The translations under genes and the position numbers were made by a program. The notes beneath the pieces were generated by a model, which was not told the DNA's origin, did not search any database, and saw only the letters and a list, made by a program, of their open reading frames with translations. A stretch of 64,000 bases of DNA from UMGS1889 sp964540575 (GTDB taxonomy: Bacteria > Bacillota > Clostridia > Oscillospirales > Ruminococcaceae), in contig CAZINI010000006.1 in assembly GCA_964540575.1 (NCBI GenBank), positions 1 to 64,000 of the forward strand, given 5' to 3'. This document shows, one piece after another, positions 8,962-17,339 of the stretch; position 1 is the first letter of the stretch, and the number at the start of each line of letters is the position of its first letter.

Positions 8962-9159
8962 ATGAATTCAAAGATGATCAATATAATGTGGTCAATAAGT
9001 CTAATTTTGATTGGTATCGCAACAATTATATTGGCAGGAGCTAATATTGCTGCGATAGACTTGCCTGATATTATAGTAAGAGTATTAGGGGTGCTTGATT
9101 TGCTTTCACTTCCTGTTTTGGTATTTTCAACTGTGAAAAAGGCTGAAAGCAAAAAATAG
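8962..9159 (+). CDS. Small two-helix membrane protein
   Basis: 65 residues with two hydrophobic helices (residues 7-30 and 38-57) and a short charged tail KKAESKK. ATG follows GGAGGAAC at a good distance. It lies between the chemoreceptor-like gene and an unknown anchored protein, all rightward. I do not recognise the family; a role cannot be assigned. Confidence 0.7.
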   Translation: MNSKMINIMWSISLILIGIATIILAGANIAAIDLPDIIVRVLGVLDLLSLPVLVFSTVKKAESKK

Positions 9160-9204
9160 CTTCATAGTGTCTGTATAACATATCGGAAAAAAGAGGGACT
9201 TATT

Positions 9205-10530
9205 ATGAAGAAAAAGATCATAATAGCAGTTTTGATAATCATTCTGTCAGTTCTTTTGTTCAATCCGTTTTCCATAGTGATCATTTGTATGTTATTGGAA
9301 CATGCAAAAAATGAACTTGAAGAAATGGCTGATAAACGTGCAACTGCGGTCAACACTCCTGTTGCCATTGAAAAGGCGTACGATTTCATTTTGGAAAAAT
9401 ACGGAGGAAAATATTCCTCGGAGCTTGAAACAGTTGAAAGCAGCTATTCTGCCGATTCATACGGAACAAGCCTTTTAAGTTCTGCCGATGGATATGTTTA
9501 CTGTGTAAAAAAAGATAATACTTACACATTTTATGACAGTTATCAATACGAAGAGATAAAAGCGGCTGTTGCAAGCGATATAGAAAGCTATTTTTCGGAG
9601 CATTCGGGGAAACTCATCAATGCGGTATTTGAGGTTTATGAAAAGCATTATCATACAGATGAGAATTATTGCTATATGTTTTCATCTTATTTTGATGGTG
9701 ATATAAAGAAGTTTGTGAACAGTAATGCTATTTCATTTTATGGATATGTTACGATAGAAGGCGAAAAGTCACAAACGCCCAAATATATTGAGGATATAAA
9801 CAGTATTTTTTCGGAATATGAGAGTGACTATTCGCAATTATCTCTTCGTATAAAGGTAAAGGATAAGGAGCTGACACTTCCCGATTTGCCGAATGGGAAT
9901 TATTTCGATTATTTTTCGGGCGGGAATGACAAGGAAGGACATTCCTTCATTGATGAAGATATTCCTTCGGGCGGCAAATTCCTCGAAAGTCTTGTCTGCG
10001 GATATTCTCGTCCATCTCAGTATTATGGAGAAGGTCAGGAAAGAAGGGTATATACTGTTGATTTTAAATCATACGATGAAAATACCGATATGTCTATTAG
10101 CAGGATAGACAGCAGCGAGGACAACGCTCCCGTGTCCCTGACAGTTATTGATACGGAATGCAATAGCGTATGGAAAGAGGATAATAAGGCACGAAGTCCA
10201 AAGCCTGATGAAATTCCGCTGAAACTCAGCAGCAAGGCTTTGAAGATAGATATTCCCGGAAGAGATTATTCCGTCATAAGGCTGAACAGAGAGTTTTACG
10301 GTCTATCCGAAAAAACGGTGCCGCTTTGTTTGGCAGAGGGCGGCGGTATATATGAGGGAAATGTTTATTACCAAACTATCGGCTGGGTCGGCATTGCACA
10401 GGGTGAAAATATCACTAACCGTGATATTTGCTTTGATGGCTGGTATTATGTTGATGATGAATACTTTTATATTGCTTATCCGTACTTTAGTGAAAATCAT
10501 GTAATAGCCTTTGCCGAAACAGAGGGGTGA
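9205..10530 (+). CDS. Membrane-anchored protein of unknown function
   Basis: 441 residues. An N-terminal hydrophobic helix (residues 4-30, preceded by MKKK) suggests a signal anchor, with the rest outside the membrane. The body is rich in Tyr, Ser and acidic residues and shows no catalytic motif that I recognise. It ends 4 bp before a small zinc-ribbon gene, with which it is likely co-transcribed. Codon use is more AT-rich than in the housekeeping genes around it, a weak hint of accessory origin. Confidence 0.75.
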   Translation: MKKKIIIAVLIIILSVLLFNPFSIVIICMLLEHAKNELEEMADKRATAVNTPVAIEKAYDFILEKYGGKYSSELETVESSYSADSYGTSLLSSADGYVYCVKKDNTYTFYDSYQYEEIKAAVASDIESYFSEHSGKLINAVFEVYEKHYHTDENYCYMFSSYFDGDIKKFVNSNAISFYGYVTIEGEKSQTPKYIEDINSIFSEYESDYSQLSLRIKVKDKELTLPDLPNGNYFDYFSGGNDKEGHSFIDEDIPSGGKFLESLVCGYSRPSQYYGEGQERRVYTVDFKSYDENTDMSISRIDSSEDNAPVSLTVIDTECNSVWKEDNKARSPKPDEIPLKLSSKALKIDIPGRDYSVIRLNREFYGLSEKTVPLCLAEGGGIYEGNVYYQTIGWVGIAQGENITNRDICFDGWYYVDDEYFYIAYPYFSENHVIAFAETEG

Positions 10531-10534
10531 ATCT

Positions 10535-10759
10535 ATGAAAAACAGCAGAATGTGTCCCAAATGCAGAAGTACCGACATAGTTATCGTTGACGGATATGCG
10601 GGTGCATATGGGTCGGGAAATAATATTATGACAGGTCTGTCTATATTTTCCGCTGTTCCCGTGGACAGATATGTTTGCTGCAATTGCGGTTTCACCGAAG
10701 AATGGGTTCGGGAAAGTGACCTTGCAAAGCTTAAGGAAAGCAAAAAATCGCATACATAA
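10535..10759 (+). CDS. Small zinc-ribbon protein
   Basis: 74 residues with two CXXC pairs, CPKCRSTDIV at residues 6-9 and CCNCGF near 47-52, forming a treble-clef or ribbon zinc site. ATG 10535 follows GAGGGGTGA. It comes directly after the anchored unknown gene and before a strong terminator. Such ribbons occur in many small proteins of unknown role; no function is claimed. Confidence 0.75.
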   Translation: MKNSRMCPKCRSTDIVIVDGYAGAYGSGNNIMTGLSIFSAVPVDRYVCCNCGFTEEWVRESDLAKLKESKKSHT

Positions 10760-10761
10760 GA

Positions 10762-10809
10762 AATCCCGTCTGCAAACTCGTTTTGTGAGTGCAGACGGGA
10801 TATTCTTTT
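10762..10809. terminator. Bidirectional intrinsic terminator
   Basis: ATCCCGTCTGCA pairs perfectly with TGCAGACGGGAT, followed by TTCTTTTTT on the plus strand. It separates the rightward zinc-ribbon gene from the convergent leftward gene ending at 10811. Confidence 0.85.
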
Positions 10810-10810
10810 T

Positions 10811-11209
10811 TCAGCCGTAAAATTCCTCGCTGACAAGCCATTCCTTTGCCTTTTCGAAATCGTTGATAAATTTGAGTGCAAAGCCGCCGCCCATGAGAAC
10901 ACGTTTTAGTTCACGCTGAACGGCTTTATCCGTGCCGACAAATACTACCCTTGTGAAGCGTTTTCCGCTGTTCAGAAGCTTGTCCGCAATGGCGTTTATC
11001 AGCACTGTGTTTACCTCGGTTTCATCGAGATTGATTGCAATAAGTGATGTCCCCGAAGGACGTTTGAACTGCTTTGAGTCGCTTTTCAGCTTTTCAATGG
11101 CAAGGTCGGTGTGTTCATATATGCCGTCTAAATGCTCAAACCATATCTCACCGCCGCCGAAAAACATAGAAAATGACTTTTTCGACAGTCCGGGCAATTC
11201 TTTCTGCAT
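10811..11209 (-). CDS. Conserved hypothetical protein, STAS-like
   Basis: 132 residues, start at ATG 11209 behind AGGAGG. The pattern of a beta strand (TSLIAINLDET), helix and strand (RFTRVVFVGTD) followed by a helix ending in FEKAKEWLVSE recalls SpoIIAA/STAS-like domains, but I see no conserved phosphorylatable serine site. Its upstream in-frame region overlaps the trmB stop, so it is coupled to and downstream of trmB. Function unknown. Confidence 0.65.
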   Translation of the reverse strand: MQKELPGLSKKSFSMFFGGGEIWFEHLDGIYEHTDLAIEKLKSDSKQFKRPSGTSLIAINLDETEVNTVLINAIADKLLNSGKRFTRVVFVGTDKAVQRELKRVLMGGGFALKFINDFEKAKEWLVSEEFYG

Positions 11210-11226
11210 ATTATCCTCCTGTCCCA

Positions 11227-11913
11227 TTAAATGGACATATCGCTTTTCGGAAGCTGGGCTTTTTCGGCTATGAGGAACTTTATCTTCTTGCCCTCCTCGG
11301 AGAACATTTTCTCGTGTTCGGTCATAACATTGAACTCATATCCCGAATTGTGCAGGTCACGGGTGATATACTTTATCTCAAAGCCCGCTTCGGCAAAATA
11401 TTCCAGAGATTCCTCAAAAAGCTCGTCATCGTCCGTCTTGAAATGTATCTCACAGCCGTCCTTTAAGATGGGACGGTACTGCATAAGCTGCCTTGTATGG
11501 GTCAGGCGGCGTTTTTTGTGTCCCTTTTTCGGCCACGGATTGCAGAAGTTTATGTAGATGCGGTCGATGCTCTGCTCGTCCATACAGGCGGTTCGGAGCA
11601 TTTCTATATTCTGGGAAATAAGGCGGATATTTTCGGGCGTCCTCCCGACCTCGGCAAACGCCTTTTCGATGGTACGCCTTGCAACGCCCAGCATATCGCT
11701 TTTTATATCCATAGCTATGTAGTTTATCTCGGGGTGCAGTATCGCTGACTGTGCCACAAATCCGCCCTTTCCGCAGCCCAGTTCAAGATATACGGGGGCG
11801 GTGCTTTCGCCGAATAGTTTGTCCCATTTGCCTTCCAGCTCCGATGCGACCGGGATATAGTAGGGGCAGACGTCCAGCTCGGGCTGTGCCCATTTTTTCT
11901 TTCTTATCCTCAT
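11227..11913 (-). CDS. trmB: tRNA (guanine-N7-)-methyltransferase TrmB
   Basis: 228 residues, full length. TrmB uses SAM to make m7G46 in the variable loop of tRNAs. The SAM-binding motif is YLELGCGKGGFV, and the family signature NFCNPWPKKGHKKRRL includes the catalytic-site residues. It is transcribed leftward from a consensus promoter at 12008-12036 and its leader contains a strong hairpin. The STAS-like gene follows it immediately. Confidence 0.95.
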   Translation of the reverse strand: MRIRKKKWAQPELDVCPYYIPVASELEGKWDKLFGESTAPVYLELGCGKGGFVAQSAILHPEINYIAMDIKSDMLGVARRTIEKAFAEVGRTPENIRLISQNIEMLRTACMDEQSIDRIYINFCNPWPKKGHKKRRLTHTRQLMQYRPILKDGCEIHFKTDDDELFEESLEYFAEAGFEIKYITRDLHNSGYEFNVMTEHEKMFSEEGKKIKFLIAEKAQLPKSDMSI

Positions 11914-11962
11914 ATTTTTGACTCCTTATATTTTTTATGTATTTCCGAAAAATCCGAATAAT

Positions 11963-11997
11963 GTACCATTCCCCGTTAAATTCGGAGAATGGTACAC
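11963..11997 (-). promoter_or_regulatory. Hairpin in the trmB leader
   Basis: On the minus strand TACCATTCTCCG pairs with CGGGGAATGGTA, directly at the predicted 5' end of the trmB transcript. It may instead be the terminator of dpaB read-through, since it has no T-run. A leader role is only inferred. Confidence 0.5.
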
Positions 11998-12007
11998 ATA
12001 TACATAT

Positions 12008-12036
12008 ATTATACTGTAAAAATATCCGCTTGTCAA
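12008..12036 (-). promoter_or_regulatory. Promoter of trmB
   Basis: Minus-strand TTGACA, 17 bp, TATAAT, about 95 bp upstream of the trmB start. Confidence 0.88.
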
Positions 12037-12056
12037 TTGTTTTGATGCAATCTGCA

Positions 12057-12656
12057 TCAGCGTAAGATGGGCTGTATCTGCCTGCCCTCAAGTGCAGCGG
12101 CGGCGGCTTCGGGAATTTTCGTGAAATCCGCCGCTGCCGAACGGGGCTTCTTCTCGGGATCGTCCTGTGCGATGGGGACAAAGTAAAAGCATCTGCGGTT
12201 CATAAGAGCACCGATATTTTTTGCACAGCCCGAAAGAGCGTCATTTGTGGACAATGCAATAAGTACGGGACGTTCATTTCTGATATGACTTTTGACCGCC
12301 ATTGTAACGGGGGTGTCAATAATGTCAAGGCAAATTTTGGAAATTGTATTTCCCGTGCAGGGGGCGATTATCAGCAGGTCAAAAAGCTTTTTCGGGCCGA
12401 TAGGCTCGGCGGCGGCAATATCGGAGATGATAGGTTTGCCGCATATGTCCTCGAGAAATTTTCGGTGGCTTTCGGCTGTCCCGAACTTCGTGTCGGTGGA
12501 ATATGCGTTGTATGACATAATGGGGGTCAGGTCAGCACCTGCGTTTTTCAGGGTTTCAAGCTGTCTGAACGCCTTTGAAAAGGTGCAGAACGAGCCGCAT
12601 ACCGCAAAGCCTATCTTCTTACCCCTGAGCATTTCAATAGTATCTTCGGGTATCAA
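12057..12656 (-). CDS. dpaB: Dipicolinate synthase subunit B
   Basis: 199 residues, a flavoprotein-like subunit (KIGFAVCGSFCTFSKA near the start, LLIIAPCTGNTISK near 110) that with subunit A converts dihydrodipicolinate to dipicolinic acid, the calcium-chelated core solute of endospores. It overlaps dpaA by 4 bp. In Bacillus this pair (spoVFA-spoVFB) is expressed in the mother cell under sigma-K. Its presence shows that the organism belongs to a spore-forming lineage. Confidence 0.93.
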   Translation of the reverse strand: MIPEDTIEMLRGKKIGFAVCGSFCTFSKAFRQLETLKNAGADLTPIMSYNAYSTDTKFGTAESHRKFLEDICGKPIISDIAAAEPIGPKKLFDLLIIAPCTGNTISKICLDIIDTPVTMAVKSHIRNERPVLIALSTNDALSGCAKNIGALMNRRCFYFVPIAQDDPEKKPRSAAADFTKIPEAAAAALEGRQIQPILR

Positions 12657-13525
12657 GATTGATCGCTCCTTTCTTCAAGGATATTGTATATGGCGGAGGC
12701 GATGATCCTTCCTGCGGTCAGCGGTGCGGTTTTCCCGGGCAGGGACAGTGCGTGAATGGTTTTTATGCAGAACTTTTCAGACGCACGAAAGTCAACGCCG
12801 CCCGGTCTTGATGCCAGATCTATCAGCAAACAGTCCGATTTAAGGGACAGCAGCCTTTCTTCATCGAAGATAAGTGCGGGGACGGTGTTGAAGATTATCC
12901 CGAATTTGTAAAGTTCACCGTCTATCTCGGATATGTTCAGGGGAGTGCATCCGTATATTTCCGCCCATGCTAAATCAGAATACTTTCTTGCCGCTGCTGT
13001 GACCTTTGCTCCCATTGCCGTGAGTATTTTGATAAGCACCTTTGCGATGCGTCCCATACCCGTAATAAGTATTTCCTGCCCGTAAATAGTTTCGACTGTT
13101 TCGCTGATGGCAATCCGGATCGCTCCCTCGGCAGTGGGGACGGCATTCAGCACCGCCAGCTCCTCTCTGTCCAGATAGTCCTCTGTATGGAAGCCTGTTT
13201 CCTCAAAATATCGGCGTATTTCGGGAGAAATTTTCCCGCCGAAAACTATCCCGCCCGCCTTGACGCCTGCGGAAAGCTCCCTGATAGTCGGGCAGCAGCC
13301 GCAAAGGGGACAGTTAAGCGTGACTCCGTCCGCCGAAACGGGCAGGGGAAGCACTAAGCAGTCCGCCTTTTCGGGCAGTTCGGAAACCTTATTTATGGAA
13401 ATTATGTCTGTATTCTCGAAAATATCGCCGTCAAATCCAATGACACTGACCATATCATTCTCGGCAAGTCTGCGGGCAAGGCTTACCGAACGCATATCTC
13501 CGCCCGCAACCAGAAAGGTTCTCAT
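12653..13525 (-). CDS. dpaA: Dipicolinate synthase subunit A
   Basis: 290 residues with an N-terminal domain (VAGGDMRSVSLARRLAEND) and a second Rossmann segment ILITGMGRIAKVL that binds the dinucleotide. It works with DpaB to make dipicolinate. ATG 13525 follows AGAGGTGG. Upstream, a match to the sigma-K promoter form lies at 13554-13580. The adjoining TrkA operon is divergent. Confidence 0.93.
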   Translation of the reverse strand: MRTFLVAGGDMRSVSLARRLAENDMVSVIGFDGDIFENTDIISINKVSELPEKADCLVLPLPVSADGVTLNCPLCGCCPTIRELSAGVKAGGIVFGGKISPEIRRYFEETGFHTEDYLDREELAVLNAVPTAEGAIRIAISETVETIYGQEILITGMGRIAKVLIKILTAMGAKVTAAARKYSDLAWAEIYGCTPLNISEIDGELYKFGIIFNTVPALIFDEERLLSLKSDCLLIDLASRPGGVDFRASEKFCIKTIHALSLPGKTAPLTAGRIIASAIYNILEERSDQS

Positions 13526-13553
13526 AACGCCACCTCTTTTGCTTGGAATATTA

Positions 13554-13580
13554 TAATATATGCTGTGAATGGATTTTGGT
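13554..13580 (-). promoter_or_regulatory. Candidate sigma-K promoter of dpaA-dpaB
   Basis: Minus-strand AC, 16 bp, CATATATTA fits the mother-cell sigma-K consensus (AC-N16/17-CATANNNTA) known for spoVF in Bacillus. It sits about 30 bp before the dpaA start. The match is short and could arise by chance in AT-rich DNA. Confidence 0.5.
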
Positions 13581-13658
13581 GATTTTATTTTCTCAATGCA
13601 AATGCAATTCCGATTTCATTTAACAAGTGAAAAAGCTGTGAAAAATTTTTCTCACCTA

Positions 13659-13687
13659 TTGATAAATTCTTTTGGATATAGTATAAT
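13659..13687 (+). promoter_or_regulatory. Promoter of the trkA-trkA-ftsA-like operon
   Basis: TTGATA, 17 bp, TATAAT, about 95 bp upstream of the first RCK gene. Confidence 0.8.
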
Positions 13688-13724
13688 ATTGTCAAAGCGT
13701 CACGGGTAATTCAGGGAAATCTAT

Positions 13725-13738
13725 CTAACAATTGTTAG
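13725..13738. promoter_or_regulatory. Palindrome in the trkA leader
   Basis: CTAACAATTGTTAG is a perfect 14-bp palindrome about 37 bp downstream of the -10 region and 45 bp before the first gene. It could be a repressor operator; no regulator is identified. Confidence 0.45.
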
Positions 13739-13782
13739 GTAAATCTCAGACGCAAATGTTTATTAGAAGGCGGAATTTTATT

Positions 13783-14403
13783 ATGAACATAATTGTTGTC
13801 GGCTGCGGAAAGGTCGGTGCAAATCTGGCAAACGTGCTTTACCGTCAGGGTCACGATGTTTCTGTTGTAGACAGAAATGAGGACAGCTTCACCGCTCTTG
13901 ACCCGGATTTCAAGGGCTTCACCACCGTAGGCATTCCCATCGATCAGGACGTGCTCAGAAAGGCGGGAATTGAAAGCTGCGACGCTCTTGCGGCGGTCAC
14001 GGACGATGATAACTCCAATATAATGGTCGCTCAGATGGCAAAGCATATTTTCAAGGTAGCTAATGTGTCCACGGTATTGGACGATCCGAACCGTGGTGAG
14101 ATATTCACTCAGTTCGGTCTGGAAACTATCTGTCCCACAAATCTGACGGTGGCGTCGGTCTGCACTGCACTCAATGATGAGGCGGAGTCTGTGCCGCTGA
14201 ATTTAAGTTCACATACGGTCATTTTTCAGACTATCGACATTCCCAAGGAATATATCGGGGCAAGAGCCAGCGAGATCACTTTTGAAAAGAATGAAACTCT
14301 TTTTGCTATCGAACACGAGGATCATTCTATGCAGCCTGTTTTCCTGTCAAACCCTAATCTGAAAAAGGGCGACAGGCTGATATTCGCTAAATTTGTCGAT
14401 TAA
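13783..14403 (+). CDS. TrkA/KtrA-type RCK protein (potassium transport gating), first copy
   Basis: 206 residues: an N-terminal RCK Rossmann domain with the nucleotide loop VGCGKVGANLA and a C-terminal RCK_C domain (residues about 135-206). These subunits gate TrkH/KtrB potassium channels in response to nucleotides or c-di-AMP. ATG 13783 follows AGAAGGCGG. It is 13 bp upstream of a second, diverged RCK gene; neither has a membrane partner in this window. The pair could form a heteromeric ring. Confidence 0.9.
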   Translation: MNIIVVGCGKVGANLANVLYRQGHDVSVVDRNEDSFTALDPDFKGFTTVGIPIDQDVLRKAGIESCDALAAVTDDDNSNIMVAQMAKHIFKVANVSTVLDDPNRGEIFTQFGLETICPTNLTVASVCTALNDEAESVPLNLSSHTVIFQTIDIPKEYIGARASEITFEKNETLFAIEHEDHSMQPVFLSNPNLKKGDRLIFAKFVD

Positions 14404-14416
14404 AGGAGAATTTTAA

Positions 14417-15079
14417 GTGAGAGTTGTAATTGTCGGCGGCGGCAAGGTCGGTTACTATCTTGCCAAAACTCTGCTGGAGCACGGCCACGAGATCGAGCTT
14501 ATTGAGGTAAACAAGCGAACCTGTTCTGCTATTGCAAATGAGCTGGATATTCCCGTTATATGCGGAGATTCCACACTTATCGAAACACTTCAGTCTGCTT
14601 CGCTGGAGGAAGCGGACGCTATCATATGTGTCAGCGGTATGGACGAGGTAAATCTTATCACATGTCAGCTGGCAAAGAAAACCTTCGGCGTTGCAAAGAC
14701 TATTGCCAAGGTAAATAACCCCAAAAATGCTATTGTTCTTAAGGAACTGGGCGTTGACAATGTTATCAACAGTACCGACAGCATCGCTTCGCTTATTGAG
14801 CGTGAGGTGGATACGTCCAAGATAAAGGAGCTTATCACCTTAAATCACGGTGAAGCGGTCATTTGCGAGGTAACATTGCCCGAAAATTACTATTACGACG
14901 GCAAGCAGCTGATGGACATTAAGCTGCCGACACTTTTCAATATCGTGTCCATTACGAGAGGTAACTCGCTGATAATCCCCCGTGGTCAGTCGGTGCTGAG
15001 AAGCGGGGACAAGCTGCTGGTTATCTCCGATTCCGACGAGCTGAAAATGCTTCGTTCGGTGCTTAAGCTTAAGGATTGA
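14417..15079 (+). CDS. trkA: TrkA/KtrA-type RCK protein, second copy
   Basis: 220 residues, GTG start behind AAGGAGA. The glycine-rich loop IVGGGKVGYYLAKTL and the acidic strand end IELIEVNK bind NAD(H) or ATP; the C-terminal 85 residues form RCK_C. Compared with its neighbour it keeps the classical GGGKVG loop. It overlaps in function with the upstream copy and is followed after 16 bp by an FtsA-like gene, so potassium gating and a cytoskeletal ATPase appear to be co-expressed. Confidence 0.9.
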   Translation: MRVVIVGGGKVGYYLAKTLLEHGHEIELIEVNKRTCSAIANELDIPVICGDSTLIETLQSASLEEADAIICVSGMDEVNLITCQLAKKTFGVAKTIAKVNNPKNAIVLKELGVDNVINSTDSIASLIEREVDTSKIKELITLNHGEAVICEVTLPENYYYDGKQLMDIKLPTLFNIVSITRGNSLIIPRGQSVLRSGDKLLVISDSDELKMLRSVLKLKD

Positions 15080-15095
15080 CAGGAGCTGATTTAAA

Positions 15096-17288
15096 TTGGC
15101 AAGAGCAGTAAAAAATGCCCCCAAAACAGAGGAAAAGCCCAAAAAACGCCCGTCTGCCCGTTCAAAGCGGAAGCAGACCGAGGCGGACGTTTTTTCGCTG
15201 GATATAGGTACACGAACTGTTGTGGGAATAGTTTCCCATTATGAAAATGACGTTTTTACCGTTAAGCACTCGGTTTCTGTTCCCCACACAAAGCGGGCTA
15301 TGACCGACGGACAGATCGAGGACATTGACGCCGTTGCAAAGGTCGCCGCCGAGGTAAAGGCAGAGCTGGAAAAGCAGTCGGGCATACGGCTTAAAGACGT
15401 TGCTATTGCCGCTGCGGGACGTGCCCTGAAAACCTGCCGTGCCAAAGCCGAAATTGACGTGGAGGACAGGGACACCATTACCGAGGATATGGTGAAATCC
15501 TTTGAGCTGGAGGCAGTTGCCAAGGCTCAGACAGAGCTTGACAGAAGCGGCGAAACCGAATCTGTGGCGTTTTACTGCGTCGGTCACACCGTAATCAGTT
15601 ATCATCTGGACGATTATCCCATAAAAAGTCTGGTTGGGCATAAGGGCAAAAAGGTAACTGTGGAGCTTATCGCCGCATTTCTACCCGGGCTGGTTGTGGA
15701 GAGCCTTTATTCCGTTATGGACAAGATCGGGCTTAACGTTGCAAGCCTTACTCTTGAGCCTATTGCGGCTATGAACGTTATCATCCCCCCCGAGGTGAGG
15801 CTGATAAATATCGCTCTTGCGGACATTGGAGCGGGTACTTCGGATATTGCCGTTTCTCAGAACGGAAGCATTGTGGCTTATGCTATGGCGACCGTTGCGG
15901 GAGATGAAATTACCGAGGAAATAATCAAAAAGTATCTTGTGGATTTCGATACCGCCGAGGAGATGAAGCTTTCGGCACTTTCGGATAATATTTCTTATCG
16001 GGATATTCTGGGATTTGAACACACTCTGTCCTCGGAAGAGTTTATCGGCAGTCTTTTCCCCGCCGCCGAACAGCTTGCCGAAACTATCGCCGATAATATC
16101 ATAAACGCCAACGGTTCCGCTCCTGCCGCTGTTTTTCTTGTGGGCGGAGGAAGCCGTATCCCAAATCTTGCCAAAATGGTTGCGGAGAAGCTGGGCGTTC
16201 CCGAAAACAGGGTAGCTGTGGGCGGAAATACTTTCCTGAAAAATGTTACCGTACCCGATGAGGTGCTGAAAGGTCCCGAGTATGTAACGCCTATTGGCAT
16301 CGGCGTAACGTCAACGCTGCAAAAGGGCTACGATTTCTCGGTCGTTACCGTCAACGACAAGCGGCTTAGGGTGTTCGATACGAGAAAGCTTACCGTTCTT
16401 GACCTGCTGATGATGGCGGGGTACAAGTCCCACCACATTATCGGGCGGTCGGGAAGAAGCATTACGTTCACATTGAACGGCGAAAAGCAGACGGTCAGGG
16501 GAACTCCCGCTCTGCCCTCGGAGCTTACTGTAAACGGCAGTCCGTCATCCATTGAAGCGGCGGTCACTCAGGGAGATGTTATCTGCCTAAAGCCCGCCCA
16601 AAACGGCGTAAATGCACAGCTTTCCGTTTCCGATATTGCGGGCGACCTTACTAAAAAGCACATTTCGGTAGATGAGATAGATTACACCGTCGGGACGGAG
16701 GTTTTCGTCAACGGCGAGCCTGTCAGCGGCGATTATTTGGTGCAGAATTTCGATAAAGTGGAAATTTCTTCCGTTTCGACGCTGGGCGACCTGCTCAAAC
16801 GCTTGGGAATATCTCCCGAAAAGCTGGAATTTTTCAGAAACGGTGCAAGTGTTTCCGTAAATACCGTTCTTGCGGACGGGGACAGCTTTACCGTCAGGGA
16901 CAAAAAGCCGTCGGCGGCAGTTACTCCGAAAATTCCCGAAAAGCTGCCCGTGCCGCCTGTTTTTGAGGAAGATGAGGAGGAGTACGAACCTATTCCCGAG
17001 GTGACTGCTCCGAAAATTACCCCCGAGAAAAAGACCGAGCCGATTCCCGAGGAAAAGCCTGTTGTGAACTGCACGGTGGTTCGGCTGAATGGCAAAAACG
17101 TTGAGCTGGAGCCAAAATCGGACGGTTCTTCCAATATTTTCCTTGACCTTATGGCTATTGCTGATATTGACATTAACGCCGCCCCGCCGTCGGGAAATAT
17201 GATACTTACCATTAACGGCAAGGAAGCGGGCTATATGGACGAGGTGCATACGGGAGATACTATCGTTATCCGCTGGGACGACAATTAA
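15096..17288 (+). CDS. Long FtsA-like actin-family ATPase with C-terminal repeat extension
   Basis: 730 residues, TTG start behind AGGAG. Residues about 30-410 form an FtsA/PilM-like actin fold: phosphate-1 FSLDIGTRTVVGIV, an SHS2-type insert, phosphate-2 ALADIGAGTSDIAV and the adenosine motif VFLVGGGSRIP. Canonical FtsA ends near 410-440 and carries a membrane-binding helix; here about 320 extra residues follow. They contain at least three similar beta-rich units with the pattern NG...V..GD.I, plus a Pro/Glu-rich linker near 620-660. A basic N-terminal tail (KKRPSARSKRKQ) precedes the fold. No ftsZ lies nearby, so it may be a second, non-divisome FtsA-like protein. Confidence 0.85.
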   Translation: MARAVKNAPKTEEKPKKRPSARSKRKQTEADVFSLDIGTRTVVGIVSHYENDVFTVKHSVSVPHTKRAMTDGQIEDIDAVAKVAAEVKAELEKQSGIRLKDVAIAAAGRALKTCRAKAEIDVEDRDTITEDMVKSFELEAVAKAQTELDRSGETESVAFYCVGHTVISYHLDDYPIKSLVGHKGKKVTVELIAAFLPGLVVESLYSVMDKIGLNVASLTLEPIAAMNVIIPPEVRLINIALADIGAGTSDIAVSQNGSIVAYAMATVAGDEITEEIIKKYLVDFDTAEEMKLSALSDNISYRDILGFEHTLSSEEFIGSLFPAAEQLAETIADNIINANGSAPAAVFLVGGGSRIPNLAKMVAEKLGVPENRVAVGGNTFLKNVTVPDEVLKGPEYVTPIGIGVTSTLQKGYDFSVVTVNDKRLRVFDTRKLTVLDLLMMAGYKSHHIIGRSGRSITFTLNGEKQTVRGTPALPSELTVNGSPSSIEAAVTQGDVICLKPAQNGVNAQLSVSDIAGDLTKKHISVDEIDYTVGTEVFVNGEPVSGDYLVQNFDKVEISSVSTLGDLLKRLGISPEKLEFFRNGASVSVNTVLADGDSFTVRDKKPSAAVTPKIPEKLPVPPVFEEDEEEYEPIPEVTAPKITPEKKTEPIPEEKPVVNCTVVRLNGKNVELEPKSDGSSNIFLDLMAIADIDINAAPPSGNMILTINGKEAGYMDEVHTGDTIVIRWDDN

Positions 17289-17290
17289 CG

Positions 17291-17336
17291 CTTCGGACAG
17301 CTTTCTTCACGATAAAGGAAAACTGTCCGAAGCTCT
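17291..17336. terminator. Inverted-repeat terminator between ftsA-like and spoIVB genes
   Basis: GCTTCGGACAG pairs with CTGTCCGAAGC around a 20-base loop. It lies between convergent genes and can serve both; the T-run is short. Confidence 0.65.
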
Positions 17337-17339
17337 TAT

